Both the position numbers and the translations under genes were made by a program. Of a stretch of 64,000 nt of DNA, positions 1 to 8,304 are shown in pieces; the stretch's first letter is position 1, and the number at the start of each line of letters is the position of its first letter. The notes under the pieces are model-generated. The model did not search any database. It had not been told where the DNA came from and saw only the letters and a list, made by a program, of their open reading frames with translations. Source of the DNA: Ornithomonoglobus_A sp045612845 (GTDB lineage Bacteria > Bacillota > Clostridia > UBA1381); assembly GCA_045612845.1 (NCBI GenBank), contig JAZKZV010000017.1:124001-188000 (forward strand). Reading direction: 5' to 3'.

Positions 1-573
1 TGGTACACCTGCAATAGTAGCAGTAGACCATGCTACAAACGAGCTTTCACCATGCTCACCCAAAACGTTAGCATGTACTTGTTTTTTGTTTACATTATAA
101 ATTTCTGCAAGACGTGTTCTTAGTCTTATAGTATCAAGCAATGTACCTGAGCCGATAACCTGATTTTTGGGAAGACCTGTGCACTTTAGGAATGCATATG
201 TAAGTATATCCACAGGATTTGCAACAATTATGTACATAGCATTTGGAGCATATTTTGTAATTTTGGGAGCTATATCCTTTATAATTCCAACATTTGTGTT
301 AACAAGGTCGAGTCTTGTCTGTCCGGGCTTTCTACCCACACCGCTCGTTATAATTACAAACTGAGAACCTGCGGCATCTCTGTAATCACCCGCGTATATA
401 TCACTGTTTTCCAAAAATGGCGTTGCCTGCTTGATATCAAGAGCCTCACCTAATGCTTTGTCTGTATTTACATCTATCAATACCACTTCTGATGCTGCAT
501 CACGTGCAAGAAGTGAATATGCAGTTGTTGCACCAACTGAGCCTGCTCCGATTATTGTTACTTTAACCTTCAT
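1..573 (-). CDS. lactate/malate dehydrogenase family protein, N-terminal 191 residues (partial)
   Basis: This NAD-dependent 2-hydroxyacid dehydrogenase would interconvert pyruvate and lactate, or oxaloacetate and malate. The start ATG is at 573 behind a GGAGG-type site, and the C-terminus lies beyond the left edge. Visible are the Rossmann glycine motif GAGSVG, an acidic residue after the second strand (LIDVN) that favours NAD, the substrate Arg in DTIRLR and the catalytic His in GEHGES. The specificity loop reads GVGRKPGQTR: Arg stands where lactate dehydrogenases have Gln, which is typical of malate dehydrogenases, although the surrounding sequence is LDH-like. It starts 12 nt after the SpoIIE-type gene and is probably in the same operon. 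Confidence 0.88.
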   Translation of the reverse strand, partial: MKVKVTIIGAGSVGATTAYSLLARDAASEVVLIDVNTDKALGEALDIKQATPFLENSDIYAGDYRDAAGSQFVIITSGVGRKPGQTRLDLVNTNVGIIKDIAPKITKYAPNAMYIIVANPVDILTYAFLKCTGLPKNQVIGSGTLLDTIRLRTRLAEIYNVNKKQVHANVLGEHGESSFVAWSTATIAGVP

Positions 574-585
574 AATTTATCCTCC

Positions 586-1758
586 CTAAAAATAGCTCAC
601 CTTAATTCTTTTTCCCATAAGCTTAAGACACTTTGATAGTTCTTCAACCAAATTCATCTTAATACTGAAATTTATCGGCAAATCCGGATTTTGATGTGCA
701 GGGTTTATAGCTCTTCCCACATAAAAATTTATATCCGTTGCCTCTTCAAACAAGAGCTGGCAAATAAGCGCTGCACCGTCCCGCTTAAAATTCCACTTTT
801 CGTACATTTCATTTTTATCCAGATAATCCTTTGCATACTCAAGGACTCTGTTTACTGTTATAACTCCCTCAGTTACAAGGTCTACACCCTCAATTTTAGC
901 TATTGGCGGAATATCTGATTTTTCAAAATTCAGTGATGCCTGTAATGGTTTGCCTAAATATTTTGCCGCAATAGAAGATGTTGTACCGCCGCATATAATA
1001 TGCTTACCCTCTTTTGAAAAGAACAGGGACATCATCCTGTCAGCGTCATCACGATTTGACGGAGGGCCAAACAGTATATTCATAGGCTCGCGCTTTCTGA
1101 TTTTAATAATACAGGCAGTGGCATCATCACCAGGCTTATTACCATATAGTCTGTCGCATTCATCAACAAGGATTGTTGAAAGATTTTTTGCTGTCATATT
1201 GGTTGCAGACATAACCTCCATGTAGGATATAATGTCTTCACGTTTCCAGCCGAAGTTATATGCAAGTCCTATCCCTGCATGCGGACAACCATCACTCATG
1301 GCAATAAATATATCATTTTCGCACAGCTTTAATTCTGTCTTGTATATTTTCTTACCGTCTATGTTCATCTCCGTTTTGGGATATTCATAATTTTCATTAT
1401 TTCTGAGCACTATAACATGCGGATTATCATACTGAATAATTTCAGCACTCTCATTATCTATTATGCGGATGATTGTGAATGTTGAATAAGCAACACCCCT
1501 TAACGAGCAAACCGGCAAGGTTGCCGCTATGGTTGATACACACTCTTCAATAGGTAGTCCCGATGCCATCATGGTAGAAATAATTTTAGATGTCAGTGTA
1601 GAAAGAATACTTGCCTTAACTCCGCTTCCCAAACCATCTGCAAGAACAACAACGGTCGAATTATCACTTTGCTCAATAATTTCTACATGGTCTCCGCAAA
1701 GCTGTTCTCCGTAATGGTTAATACTTTTATAGCCGATATCTGCACATAAATTATTCAT
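586..1758 (-). CDS. SpoIIE-family PP2C-type serine/threonine phosphatase
   Basis: This is a 390-residue cytoplasmic protein phosphatase of the SpoIIE/PP2C type, expected to dephosphorylate Ser/Thr on a partner regulator. The metal-binding motifs are visible: VVLADGLGSG near residues 36-45, the MSDG motif near 155 and GDDATACI near 210. About 170 residues beyond the catalytic domain are not recognised. It overlaps the end of the sensor hydrogenase by 8 nt, so the two are translationally coupled. In sensory [FeFe]-hydrogenase systems such phosphatases are thought to be the output module. Its substrate is unknown, and no partner kinase or anti-sigma factor lies in the window. Confidence 0.85.
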   Translation of the reverse strand: MNNLCADIGYKSINHYGEQLCGDHVEIIEQSDNSTVVVLADGLGSGVKASILSTLTSKIISTMMASGLPIEECVSTIAATLPVCSLRGVAYSTFTIIRIIDNESAEIIQYDNPHVIVLRNNENYEYPKTEMNIDGKKIYKTELKLCENDIFIAMSDGCPHAGIGLAYNFGWKREDIISYMEVMSATNMTAKNLSTILVDECDRLYGNKPGDDATACIIKIRKREPMNILFGPPSNRDDADRMMSLFFSKEGKHIICGGTTSSIAAKYLGKPLQASLNFEKSDIPPIAKIEGVDLVTEGVITVNRVLEYAKDYLDKNEMYEKWNFKRDGAALICQLLFEEATDINFYVGRAINPAHQNPDLPINFSIKMNLVEELSKCLKLMGKRIKVSYF

Positions 1759-3430
1759 CCTGAATCGACTCCTTTAGTTTAGCAAGTGCTATTTTGGTTT
1801 CTGCCGCAGTTTCACCAAGCAAAGAGGCGATTTCCTGAACTATTCGCATTTGCTTATCTACTACCTTATCGGCCACCTCAATTGTCTGTCGGCTTATATT
1901 CTCCTTCTTTTCGCGCTCTTTTTCTTCATCAGTAATATCACGCATAATACCTATCAGAAGATGTGAATCCTGGTCATATACTACTGCTTGTTCGATATAG
2001 CGGTTATATTCCGCCAGATAAACCCGCTTGTTGTGAATATTTCTGCCTGAACTGAGAACCTCTACAAAGTCCTGAGGGTCCATAATACGAACAACCGAAT
2101 CGCCAAGAATATCTGCACTCGAACGAATATTCATCATCTTTCTTGCAGCTTCGTTTATCTGCTGCACCTCCAGATTTTCGTTAAGTACAACAAGACCATT
2201 TGGAGTGTTTTTAACCATAGTATCCGAAAAGCTTTCCGCTTTGTCTTTTAAAAACGGCAGACACATAGAAATCTCTGCTTTACCCTGACAGACTGCAATA
2301 GCCTTTTCGCGACATGTATTATATCCGCAAGAACCACAGTTAAGCTCATCTTCACTCTTGAATTTTCCCATCTGGCGAAGAACATTAAATATTTCCGTCT
2401 CAGTCGGAGTCTGTAACTTATGGTCAATATATGTAAACTGCTTTTTTATTTCGACATTATCAAGCTCTGACACATCAAAGTCCTTATCACCTGCATAATT
2501 TGCTATAGTAACATAATCTTTTATTGGTGCAGAGCGGTGATATTTTTCCATGACAGGACCACCTATGCAGCTTCCTACACATGCAGACATTTCGATAAAG
2601 CACTTATGGATTTTTCCGCTTTCTATATCTTTTAGCGCTGCAATACAGTTTTCAACTCCGTCAAGTGCCATATAGGTATAACCCGGGGCATCCTGCGTCA
2701 TTGTCTTTAAAATTCCGCCCGTTGTCGGGAAAAATCTTGCACGACTTTCCTCGTTGTAATCTGTAGCTGATTTAATCTCTATATTTTCCTGTTGTAACCA
2801 GTTTGTAAGCTCTTCAAATGTTAAAACTGCATCAACAATACCCTCATAGTACTCTGCTTCGTCTTTTTTGGCAACACAAGGACCTATAAATACAGTTTTT
2901 GCGTCCGGAATTCTCTTTTTGATGTCTATACAATGTGCCTGCATAGGAGAAACAACGTCTGCTAAATACTCAAGCTCTGCGGGAAAATATTTTTGTATAA
3001 GCAAGTTAATAGAATGACAGCATGATGATATAATAATATCTCTTTCATCTTCTTTTAACATTCTTTCGTATTCTTTTTTTACAATAGTAGCACCGACTGC
3101 TGTTTCTTCAACATCATAAAAGCCAAGTTCCTTAAGTGCATCGCGCATAGAGTTTATACCAACACCGTCGTAGTTTGCAATAAATGATGGAGCAAGACTG
3201 ACAACAACAGGAGCACCACTGCGCAACAGAACTTTTACCTTTTCAGTCTCGTCTACAATCTGCTTTGCATTTTGCGGGCATGCAACAAAACACTGTCCGC
3301 ACAAAATACATTCATTTCCGATAATATGTGCCTGATTACCCGAAAAGCGAATTGCCTTAACAGGGCAGTGGCGGATACACTTATAGCAGTTTTTACAGTT
3401 TGATTTTTTTAACGTTAAGCAATTTGGCAT
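1751..3430 (-). CDS. sensory-type [FeFe] hydrogenase with PAS domain (HydS-like)
   Basis: The protein has 559 residues from the ATG at 3430. I prefer this start to the in-frame codon 27 nt upstream because a strong GGAGAGG site lies just before it. Two N-terminal 4Fe-4S clusters (about residues 12-52) are followed by the H-cluster domain. Its ligands are kept: CC at 136-137 (SSCCHS instead of TSCCP), C185 in GPCVAKK (Gly replaces the usual Met), and C284/C288 in EMSACVGSC. A further four-cysteine motif lies at about 365-381, then a PAS domain and a coiled-coil tail. This architecture is that of group C sensory hydrogenases rather than bulk hydrogen-producing enzymes. It probably senses H2 or redox state and signals to the adjacent phosphatase. 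Confidence 0.9.
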   Translation of the reverse strand: MPNCLTLKKSNCKNCYKCIRHCPVKAIRFSGNQAHIIGNECILCGQCFVACPQNAKQIVDETEKVKVLLRSGAPVVVSLAPSFIANYDGVGINSMRDALKELGFYDVEETAVGATIVKKEYERMLKEDERDIIISSCCHSINLLIQKYFPAELEYLADVVSPMQAHCIDIKKRIPDAKTVFIGPCVAKKDEAEYYEGIVDAVLTFEELTNWLQQENIEIKSATDYNEESRARFFPTTGGILKTMTQDAPGYTYMALDGVENCIAALKDIESGKIHKCFIEMSACVGSCIGGPVMEKYHRSAPIKDYVTIANYAGDKDFDVSELDNVEIKKQFTYIDHKLQTPTETEIFNVLRQMGKFKSEDELNCGSCGYNTCREKAIAVCQGKAEISMCLPFLKDKAESFSDTMVKNTPNGLVVLNENLEVQQINEAARKMMNIRSSADILGDSVVRIMDPQDFVEVLSSGRNIHNKRVYLAEYNRYIEQAVVYDQDSHLLIGIMRDITDEEKEREKKENISRQTIEVADKVVDKQMRIVQEIASLLGETAAETKIALAKLKESIQDE

Positions 3431-3486
3431 ATTGCTCTCCTCTCCTTTCGCTTTCAATTACAACAAGCACTTTATGTAACTAAGAA

Positions 3487-3726
3487 TTACATCTTTGATA
3501 AAATTTCGTTTTTAAAGAATTCGTCTACTGTTTCGGGAGTAACAGAATGGAAGTTATCGTCCACTGTTACACATACCCCTTCCTGACATTTCCCCATACA
3601 AAAAGTTCCGCTAAGTTCCAACTTATCATCAAGGCTATTTTCCCCAACAAGCTCCTGAAGTCTCTCAACAACCTGTCTTGAACCTTTGATATGGCACGAA
3701 CTACCAATACATATTGTTACCTTCAT
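3487..3726 (-). CDS. thioredoxin-like [2Fe-2S] protein (NuoE/HydC-like, short)
   Basis: This is a 79-residue protein with the thioredoxin-like [2Fe-2S] ferredoxin fold. The four ligands are CIGSSC near the N-terminus and CMGKC near residue 45. The start ATG at 3726 has an AAAGGA site and leaves the family-typical beginning MKVTICIGSSC, so a longer in-frame extension to 3789 is not used. It is the first gene of the sensory hydrogenase operon, behind the promoter at 3797-3825 and a leader hairpin. It probably passes electrons between the hydrogenase module and a redox partner. Confidence 0.85.
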   Translation of the reverse strand: MKVTICIGSSCHIKGSRQVVERLQELVGENSLDDKLELSGTFCMGKCQEGVCVTVDDNFHSVTPETVDEFFKNEILSKM

Positions 3727-3750
3727 ATAAAACATCCTTTCGTATTTTTG

Positions 3751-3779
3751 CGGTCTGTATTCAGACAATGTACAGACCG
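3751..3779 (-). promoter_or_regulatory. 9-bp perfect inverted repeat in the leader of the sensory hydrogenase operon
   Basis: CGGTCTGTA at 3751-3759 and its exact complement TACAGACCG at 3771-3779 flank an 11-nt loop. The repeat lies between the -10 box (3797-3802) and the first start codon (3726), so it would form a hairpin early in the mRNA or serve as an operator. No run of U directly follows the stem on the minus strand, only CAAAAATA, so a simple terminator is less likely. Confidence 0.5.
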
Positions 3780-3796
3780 TTTTCTTCATCTATTGT

Positions 3797-3825
3797 ATTA
3801 TAACATATCGCTTGATTTATTTCAA
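3797..3825 (-). promoter_or_regulatory. SigA promoter of the sensory hydrogenase operon
   Basis: On the minus strand, TTGAAA (3820-3825) and TATAAT (3797-3802) are 17 bp apart, about 70 nt before the first start codon. Confidence 0.7.
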
Positions 3826-3839
3826 CAGTTTACGACAAT

Positions 3840-4973
3840 TTATATTATTCTTTTGTCTAATTTTTCGCTGTTCTCTTTCCTGAATTCCTCAAATCTGTCC
3901 TCTTCTATAGCTTTTCGTATCATACTCATAAGCTCGTTATAGAAATACAGGTTATGCAATACACAAAGCCGCATTGCAAGCATTTCCTTCGCCTTAAACA
4001 GATGTCTTAAATACGCCCTTGAATATCTCTGGCATGTCGGACAGTTACACTCCTCATCAATAGGTCGCATATCTGTTTCATACTTCTGATTTATTAGGTT
4101 CATTGTACCATGTCTGGTAAAAATAAAACCATGACGTGCATTTCGTGATGGCATTACACAGTCAAAAAAATCGACACCCCTTGCAACTGCCTCTATTATG
4201 TTAGACGGTGTTCCCACACCCATAAGATAACGCGGTCTGTCCTGTGGCATAAAAGGCTCAACTGCGTCTATTATTCTATACATTTCTTCGTGGCTTTCTC
4301 CTACTGCAAGTCCGCCTATAGCATATCCGGGCAAATCAAGCTCTGCAATCTTCTTCATATGCTCAACCCTTAAATCAGCATACGTTCCTCCCTGATTTAT
4401 ACCAAAGAGCATCTGTTCTTTATTTATTGTATCAGGGAGTGAGTTAAGGCGCTTCATTTCTGCCTTACATCTCTCGAGCCATCTGTACGTACGATCGCAT
4501 GATTTTTTTACGTAATCGTATGGGGCAGGGTTTTCTATACACTCATCAAATGCCATTGCAATAGTAGATGCAAGGTTTGACTGAATTTGCATACTTTCCT
4601 CAGGACCCATAAATATTTTATGTCCGTCTATATGCGAAATGAAATTTACTCCCTCTTCAGTTATTTTTCTTAACGAAGAGAGCGAAAAGACCTGGAAACC
4701 GCCACTGTCGGTAAGGATGGGTCTGTCCCAGTTCATAAACTTATGCAAACCGCCAAGCTGTTTTACAACCTTATCCCCCGGCCTGAGATGCAAGTGGTAA
4801 GTATTTGATAATTCAACCTGACAACCTATCTCCTTGAGGTCGTTCGTATCAACTGCGCCCTTTATTGCAGCAAGAGTCCCTACATTCTGGAATACGGGCG
4901 TTTGCACAACGCCATGCACCGTAGTAAATTCTCCGCGCCTTGCTCTTCCGTTTTTGTGTAAAATTTTAAACAT
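3840..4973 (-). CDS. tgt: queuine/preQ1 tRNA-guanine transglycosylase
   Basis: Tgt exchanges guanine 34 of GUN-anticodon tRNAs for preQ1 in the queuosine pathway. The 377 residues match the usual length. DSGGFQVFSL at about 89-98 carries the general-base Asp, FDCVMPSRNARHG at about 270-282 carries the nucleophile Asp271, and CNCPTC at 309-314 with a downstream His gives the zinc site. The queuosine partner genes queA, yajC and ruvAB are not next to it; it lies just upstream of the sensory hydrogenase operon on the same strand. A purine-rich AAAAGGA site precedes the ATG. Confidence 0.95.
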   Translation of the reverse strand: MFKILHKNGRARRGEFTTVHGVVQTPVFQNVGTLAAIKGAVDTNDLKEIGCQVELSNTYHLHLRPGDKVVKQLGGLHKFMNWDRPILTDSGGFQVFSLSSLRKITEEGVNFISHIDGHKIFMGPEESMQIQSNLASTIAMAFDECIENPAPYDYVKKSCDRTYRWLERCKAEMKRLNSLPDTINKEQMLFGINQGGTYADLRVEHMKKIAELDLPGYAIGGLAVGESHEEMYRIIDAVEPFMPQDRPRYLMGVGTPSNIIEAVARGVDFFDCVMPSRNARHGFIFTRHGTMNLINQKYETDMRPIDEECNCPTCQRYSRAYLRHLFKAKEMLAMRLCVLHNLYFYNELMSMIRKAIEEDRFEEFRKENSEKLDKRII

Positions 4974-5070
4974 ATATCTATTCCTTTTCTTCTAAATTAG
5001 GAGTTTTTCACTTATAAAAACACATATAAATTGTATCACAACAACCATGCTTTGTCAAACCAGACGACTA

Positions 5071-7641
5071 TCAGCTCAAAAACTCACGTATGGCTTTGTT
5101 TGCCTCCTCAATCTCCTTTTTAAACGCCTCTGCAGATAATCGAAGCGCACCGTTTGCAAGAATTATAATCTGTTCAAGATTATCGGATGTTGCCACTCGC
5201 ACGCGGTGCTTTTTTGCAAGCGAATGCGTCGCCTTTTCGATGTACATATCGGCAGTTTCCGCCTCTTTTGTGTATACTACGCTTATATTATTTACCTTTT
5301 CCACCTCACGCACATTACCCTTGACCTTGTATGCATCAAACACAAGAATAACCTCGCACTGCTTATAACCCTGATAATTACATAAAATATTTATAAGCAT
5401 ATTCCGTGCCAAATCAAGATTATCCTTTGAAAGCGCTTTCAACTCGTCCCATGCAAATATTATGTTATATCCGTCCACAAGCAGATATTCAGGTCCTTGC
5501 GGAAGCGGTTTTGCTTTAGGAAACTTTGTGTTTGACGCTACGGGTTTTCGGGTGTAGATAATCTCTTGGCTACGTTGTTTTACAGGTCCGTATATACTCT
5601 CAAAAATCCTAAGAAGTTCTTTATCCTCAGCCACACCGTCCTCATATGTTGTTGTTTTCTGAACTACTGTTTTATTTTTCTCTTCCTCTTTTTCATCAAA
5701 GCTTATACCCGTATCTATATGCATATAATCTCTAACCTTGTCCCACTTAACAACAAATCCTGCACCATGGGAACAGAATACTGAATCTGCACTGTTTTCC
5801 AAATCGCTGTCGCTATCATAAGATATTTGCTCTATAACCTCCTGTTCGTTGTGGCACTCCTCATAACCGCAAACAGTTGTAAATAACTTACCCATGCCTT
5901 TTGTAAACCCTATAAGCTCTGTATGATACCCTCTCATCTTACACACAGGTGCTTTACCGCAAATACATGAAATATCACCGTCTGTTTCGGGCGCATCAAA
6001 GCTTGCACCCATTTGACCCAAATCAGTCATTATACGTCCGATATTTTCTGACGGAGCCTCTATTCTGTATTCATACCATGGCTCCAAAAGCATGCTTTGT
6101 GCACATTTAAGACCTTGCCTTAGTGCTCTGTATGTCGCCTGACGGAAATCTCCGCCCTCTGTATGCTTCTGGTGTGCTCTGCCTGCAATCAGGGTTATTT
6201 TTATATCTGTTATTAGCGAGCCTGTCAACACACCTATATGGTCTTTTTCCTCTAAGTGAGTTAAAATAAGGCGTTGCCAGTTTTTATCAAGCTCATCAGT
6301 TGAACAGTTAGTTTCAAACCGTATGCCCTCGCCTCTCCTTAAAGGCTCCAGAAGAAGATGCACCTCTGCATAATGCTTTAGTGGCTCGTAATGACCCACA
6401 CCCTCCACAGGCGCTGTAATAGTTTCTTTATATGCTATTTTACCCTCTCCGAATGTTACATTCATTCCAAAGCGTTCAGCTATTACGCGTTTTAGAACGT
6501 CAATTTGTATCTCGCCCATCACCTGCGCATGAATTTCGCCAAGTCGTTCGTTCCATACAATGCGCAACAGCGGGTCCTCTTCTTCGAGCTTTCTGAGATT
6601 TTTAAGTGCAGTATGAACATCTGTATCATCCAAATTTACACTATACGATAAAACAGGCTCTAAAAGCGGAATGTCCGCGTCATCTTCAAATCCAAGTCCC
6701 TCACCCGGATACGTTTTTGTAAGTCCTGTTATTGCACACACATCACCGGGATATGCCACATCCGTTACCGTATATTTAGCGCCCGAATAAACCCTTATGG
6801 AGTTCACCTTTTCCGACCATGCATCACGTGTACCCTCCTTGTCGGATAACAACGATTTCATCTTTAAAGAACCACCCGTAATCTTAAGGTGCGTAAGCCT
6901 TTCACCTTGTGCATCCTCCGAGATTTTAAACACCCTCGCACCAAAACGTTCATCTGCAACGGGTGTTTTTGTGTACTCATCAAGACACTTCAAAAAATCC
7001 ATAACACCGTCCGTTTTTAGTGCAGAGCCAAAAAAGCATGGGAACAATTTTCGTGTTGCAACTGCATTTCTGATATCCTTATCCGATACAGTACCATTTT
7101 CGAGATAGGAATTCATAATCGGCTCGTCGCACATTGCAACACTTTCCATAAACTCATTGCTTTCCCTGTCGCACGAAAAATCTACACATGCACCGCATAG
7201 CTTACTCTGAAGCTCGCCAATAAGCGTTTGTAAAGAAAAGTGCGAAATATCCATTTTATTTATAAATATAAAGGCAGGAACGTTATATCGTTCTAAAAGC
7301 TTCCACAACGTACTGGTATGATTTTGTATGCCCTCTGCCCCGTTTATTACTAAAATCGCATAATCAAGTGTGTGTAACACCCTTTCTGTTTCAGCACTGA
7401 AGTCTATATGTCCCGGGGTATCCAACAACGTAAAATCCGTATTTGCATACGAAAAAAGAGCCTGTTTCGAGAATATGGTTATACCGCGTTCACGCTCTAT
7501 TTCGTGTGTATCTAAAAAAGCATCGCAATGGTCAACTCTGCCAAGCTTACGTAATTGTCCGCTTTCGTACAGAATACTCTCGCAAAGAGTAGTCTTTCCC
7601 GAGTCAACATGCGCTAATATACCAACTACAAGTTTCTTCAT
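5071..7641 (-). CDS. ribosomal-protection-like translational GTPase fused to a Rae1/YacP-type NYN nuclease domain
   Basis: This 856-residue protein combines two ribosome-directed modules. Residues 1 to about 640 are EF-G/Tet(M)-like: G1 AHVDSGKTT (10-18), G2 RERGITI, G3 DTPGHIDF, G4 NKMD, then domains II-V, ending in the Tet-family motif with FCSHGAGF. After a charged linker, residues 718-856 form an NYN/PIN-like domain resembling B. subtilis Rae1 (YacP), an A-site mRNA endonuclease. All four acidic positions are present: D723 in LLVDGYN, D769 in VFDAYK, D798 in ETADMY and D820 in ATSDN. A GGAGG site precedes the ATG. Function is inferred: a GTPase that binds stalled ribosomes and positions a nuclease. 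It is probably not an acquired tetracycline-resistance gene. Confidence 0.9.
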   Translation of the reverse strand: MKKLVVGILAHVDSGKTTLCESILYESGQLRKLGRVDHCDAFLDTHEIERERGITIFSKQALFSYANTDFTLLDTPGHIDFSAETERVLHTLDYAILVINGAEGIQNHTSTLWKLLERYNVPAFIFINKMDISHFSLQTLIGELQSKLCGACVDFSCDRESNEFMESVAMCDEPIMNSYLENGTVSDKDIRNAVATRKLFPCFFGSALKTDGVMDFLKCLDEYTKTPVADERFGARVFKISEDAQGERLTHLKITGGSLKMKSLLSDKEGTRDAWSEKVNSIRVYSGAKYTVTDVAYPGDVCAITGLTKTYPGEGLGFEDDADIPLLEPVLSYSVNLDDTDVHTALKNLRKLEEEDPLLRIVWNERLGEIHAQVMGEIQIDVLKRVIAERFGMNVTFGEGKIAYKETITAPVEGVGHYEPLKHYAEVHLLLEPLRRGEGIRFETNCSTDELDKNWQRLILTHLEEKDHIGVLTGSLITDIKITLIAGRAHQKHTEGGDFRQATYRALRQGLKCAQSMLLEPWYEYRIEAPSENIGRIMTDLGQMGASFDAPETDGDISCICGKAPVCKMRGYHTELIGFTKGMGKLFTTVCGYEECHNEQEVIEQISYDSDSDLENSADSVFCSHGAGFVVKWDKVRDYMHIDTGISFDEKEEEKNKTVVQKTTTYEDGVAEDKELLRIFESIYGPVKQRSQEIIYTRKPVASNTKFPKAKPLPQGPEYLLVDGYNIIFAWDELKALSKDNLDLARNMLINILCNYQGYKQCEVILVFDAYKVKGNVREVEKVNNISVVYTKEAETADMYIEKATHSLAKKHRVRVATSDNLEQIIILANGALRLSAEAFKKEIEEANKAIREFLS

Positions 7642-7668
7642 TGTTACCTCCGGTTTTTCTTCACTTAA

Positions 7669-7697
7669 ATCTTAACATAAATCATGCTTATTGTCAA
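7669..7697 (-). promoter_or_regulatory. SigA promoter of the GTPase-nuclease gene
   Basis: TTGACA (7692-7697) and TAAGAT (7669-7674) on the minus strand are spaced by 17 bp, 28 nt before the start codon. Confidence 0.65.
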
Positions 7698-7711
7698 TTA
7701 AAGATGGTTAA

Positions 7712-7750
7712 ATACAAAAAAATACTCCCCGCAAATCAGCGTGAAGTATT
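7712..7750 (-). terminator. terminator of ireB
   Basis: An imperfect hairpin with AATACT/AGTATT outer arms and a CGC/GCG inner pair lies just after the ireB stop and is followed by seven T on the minus strand. Confidence 0.7.
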
Positions 7751-7768
7751 CTTATAATTTATATAAAA

Positions 7769-8020
7769 TCAAAGCTTTTCAAGATACGATTTGGTAAGCT
7801 CTTCCAAGAGCTCATCTCTTTCGATTTTAACAATTAAATTTCTTGCTCCGTTGTAGCTTGTTATGTAGGTAGGGTCTCCGGAAAGAATGTATCCGACTAT
7901 CTGGCTTATAGGATCATATCCCTTAACTTTCAGCGCTTCGTATACCTGCTGTATAACATCACTAACCTCAATACCATTGGCATTGCCAAGCTTGATTTTC
8001 ATTGTTTCGCCAAAATCCAT
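7769..8020 (-). CDS. ireB: IreB-family regulatory phosphoprotein
   Basis: This 83-residue protein belongs to the IreB (formerly DUF965, YrzL) family, a substrate of the PASTA kinase IreK/PrkC that influences cell-envelope stress and cephalosporin tolerance in enterococci. The characteristic core VYEALKVKGYDPISQIVGYI followed by LSGDPTYITSYNGARN is intact. The N-terminal Thr in FGETMKIK is the likely phosphorylation site. In many Bacillota it is next to alaS and ruvX; here it stands alone between the GTPase-nuclease gene and divergent rnr. A GGAGG site lies 9 nt before the ATG. Confidence 0.93.
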   Translation of the reverse strand: MDFGETMKIKLGNANGIEVSDVIQQVYEALKVKGYDPISQIVGYILSGDPTYITSYNGARNLIVKIERDELLEELTKSYLEKL

Positions 8021-8065
8021 AGTATATTACCTCCGTTCCTGTAAGCATATTACTTACCTACTACT

Positions 8066-8094
8066 ATAATAGTACATTTTAGCGAAAAAATCAA
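8066..8094 (-). promoter_or_regulatory. promoter of ireB
   Basis: TTGATT (8089-8094) and TATTAT (8066-8071) on the minus strand are 17 bp apart. Confidence 0.55.
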
Positions 8095-8152
8095 GACTTT
8101 TTTTAAAATTATCAATTTGTTAAAAAATAGTACATAAAAAGTACCATAAACA

Positions 8153-8185
8153 AGAAAATATGCATAAATTTTCTGCATATTTTCT
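8153..8185. other. 12-bp inverted repeat in the ireB-rnr intergenic region
   Basis: AGAAAATATGCA and its complement TGCATATTTTCT are separated by a 9-nt loop. It lies between the divergent promoters, so it could be an operator or an early-transcript hairpin. The rest of this 284-bp AT-rich gap holds only the two promoters. Confidence 0.35.
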
Positions 8186-8246
8186 CATTGTTTTGCATAT
8201 ATACTCATTCAAAATTGCAAACTATATAAAACAATATTGTGATATA

Positions 8247-8275
8247 TTGCTTTTTTTACAAAAATAGGATATAAT
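8247..8275 (+). promoter_or_regulatory. SigA promoter of rnr
   Basis: TTGCTT (8247-8252) and a perfect TATAAT (8270-8275) are spaced by 17 bp, 29 nt before the ATG. Confidence 0.7.
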
Positions 8276-8304
8276 AAGTAAAACAAAACATATTGAGGGA
8301 TATA

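Noticed and set aside
4974..5070. preQ1 riboswitch before tgt
   Set aside because: The short AT-rich gap shows no preQ1 aptamer pattern.
5071..7641. Acquired tetracycline resistance gene
   Set aside because: The GTPase part is only Tet-like, the base use matches the neighbours, no mobile element is near, and the nuclease fusion differs from known resistance proteins.
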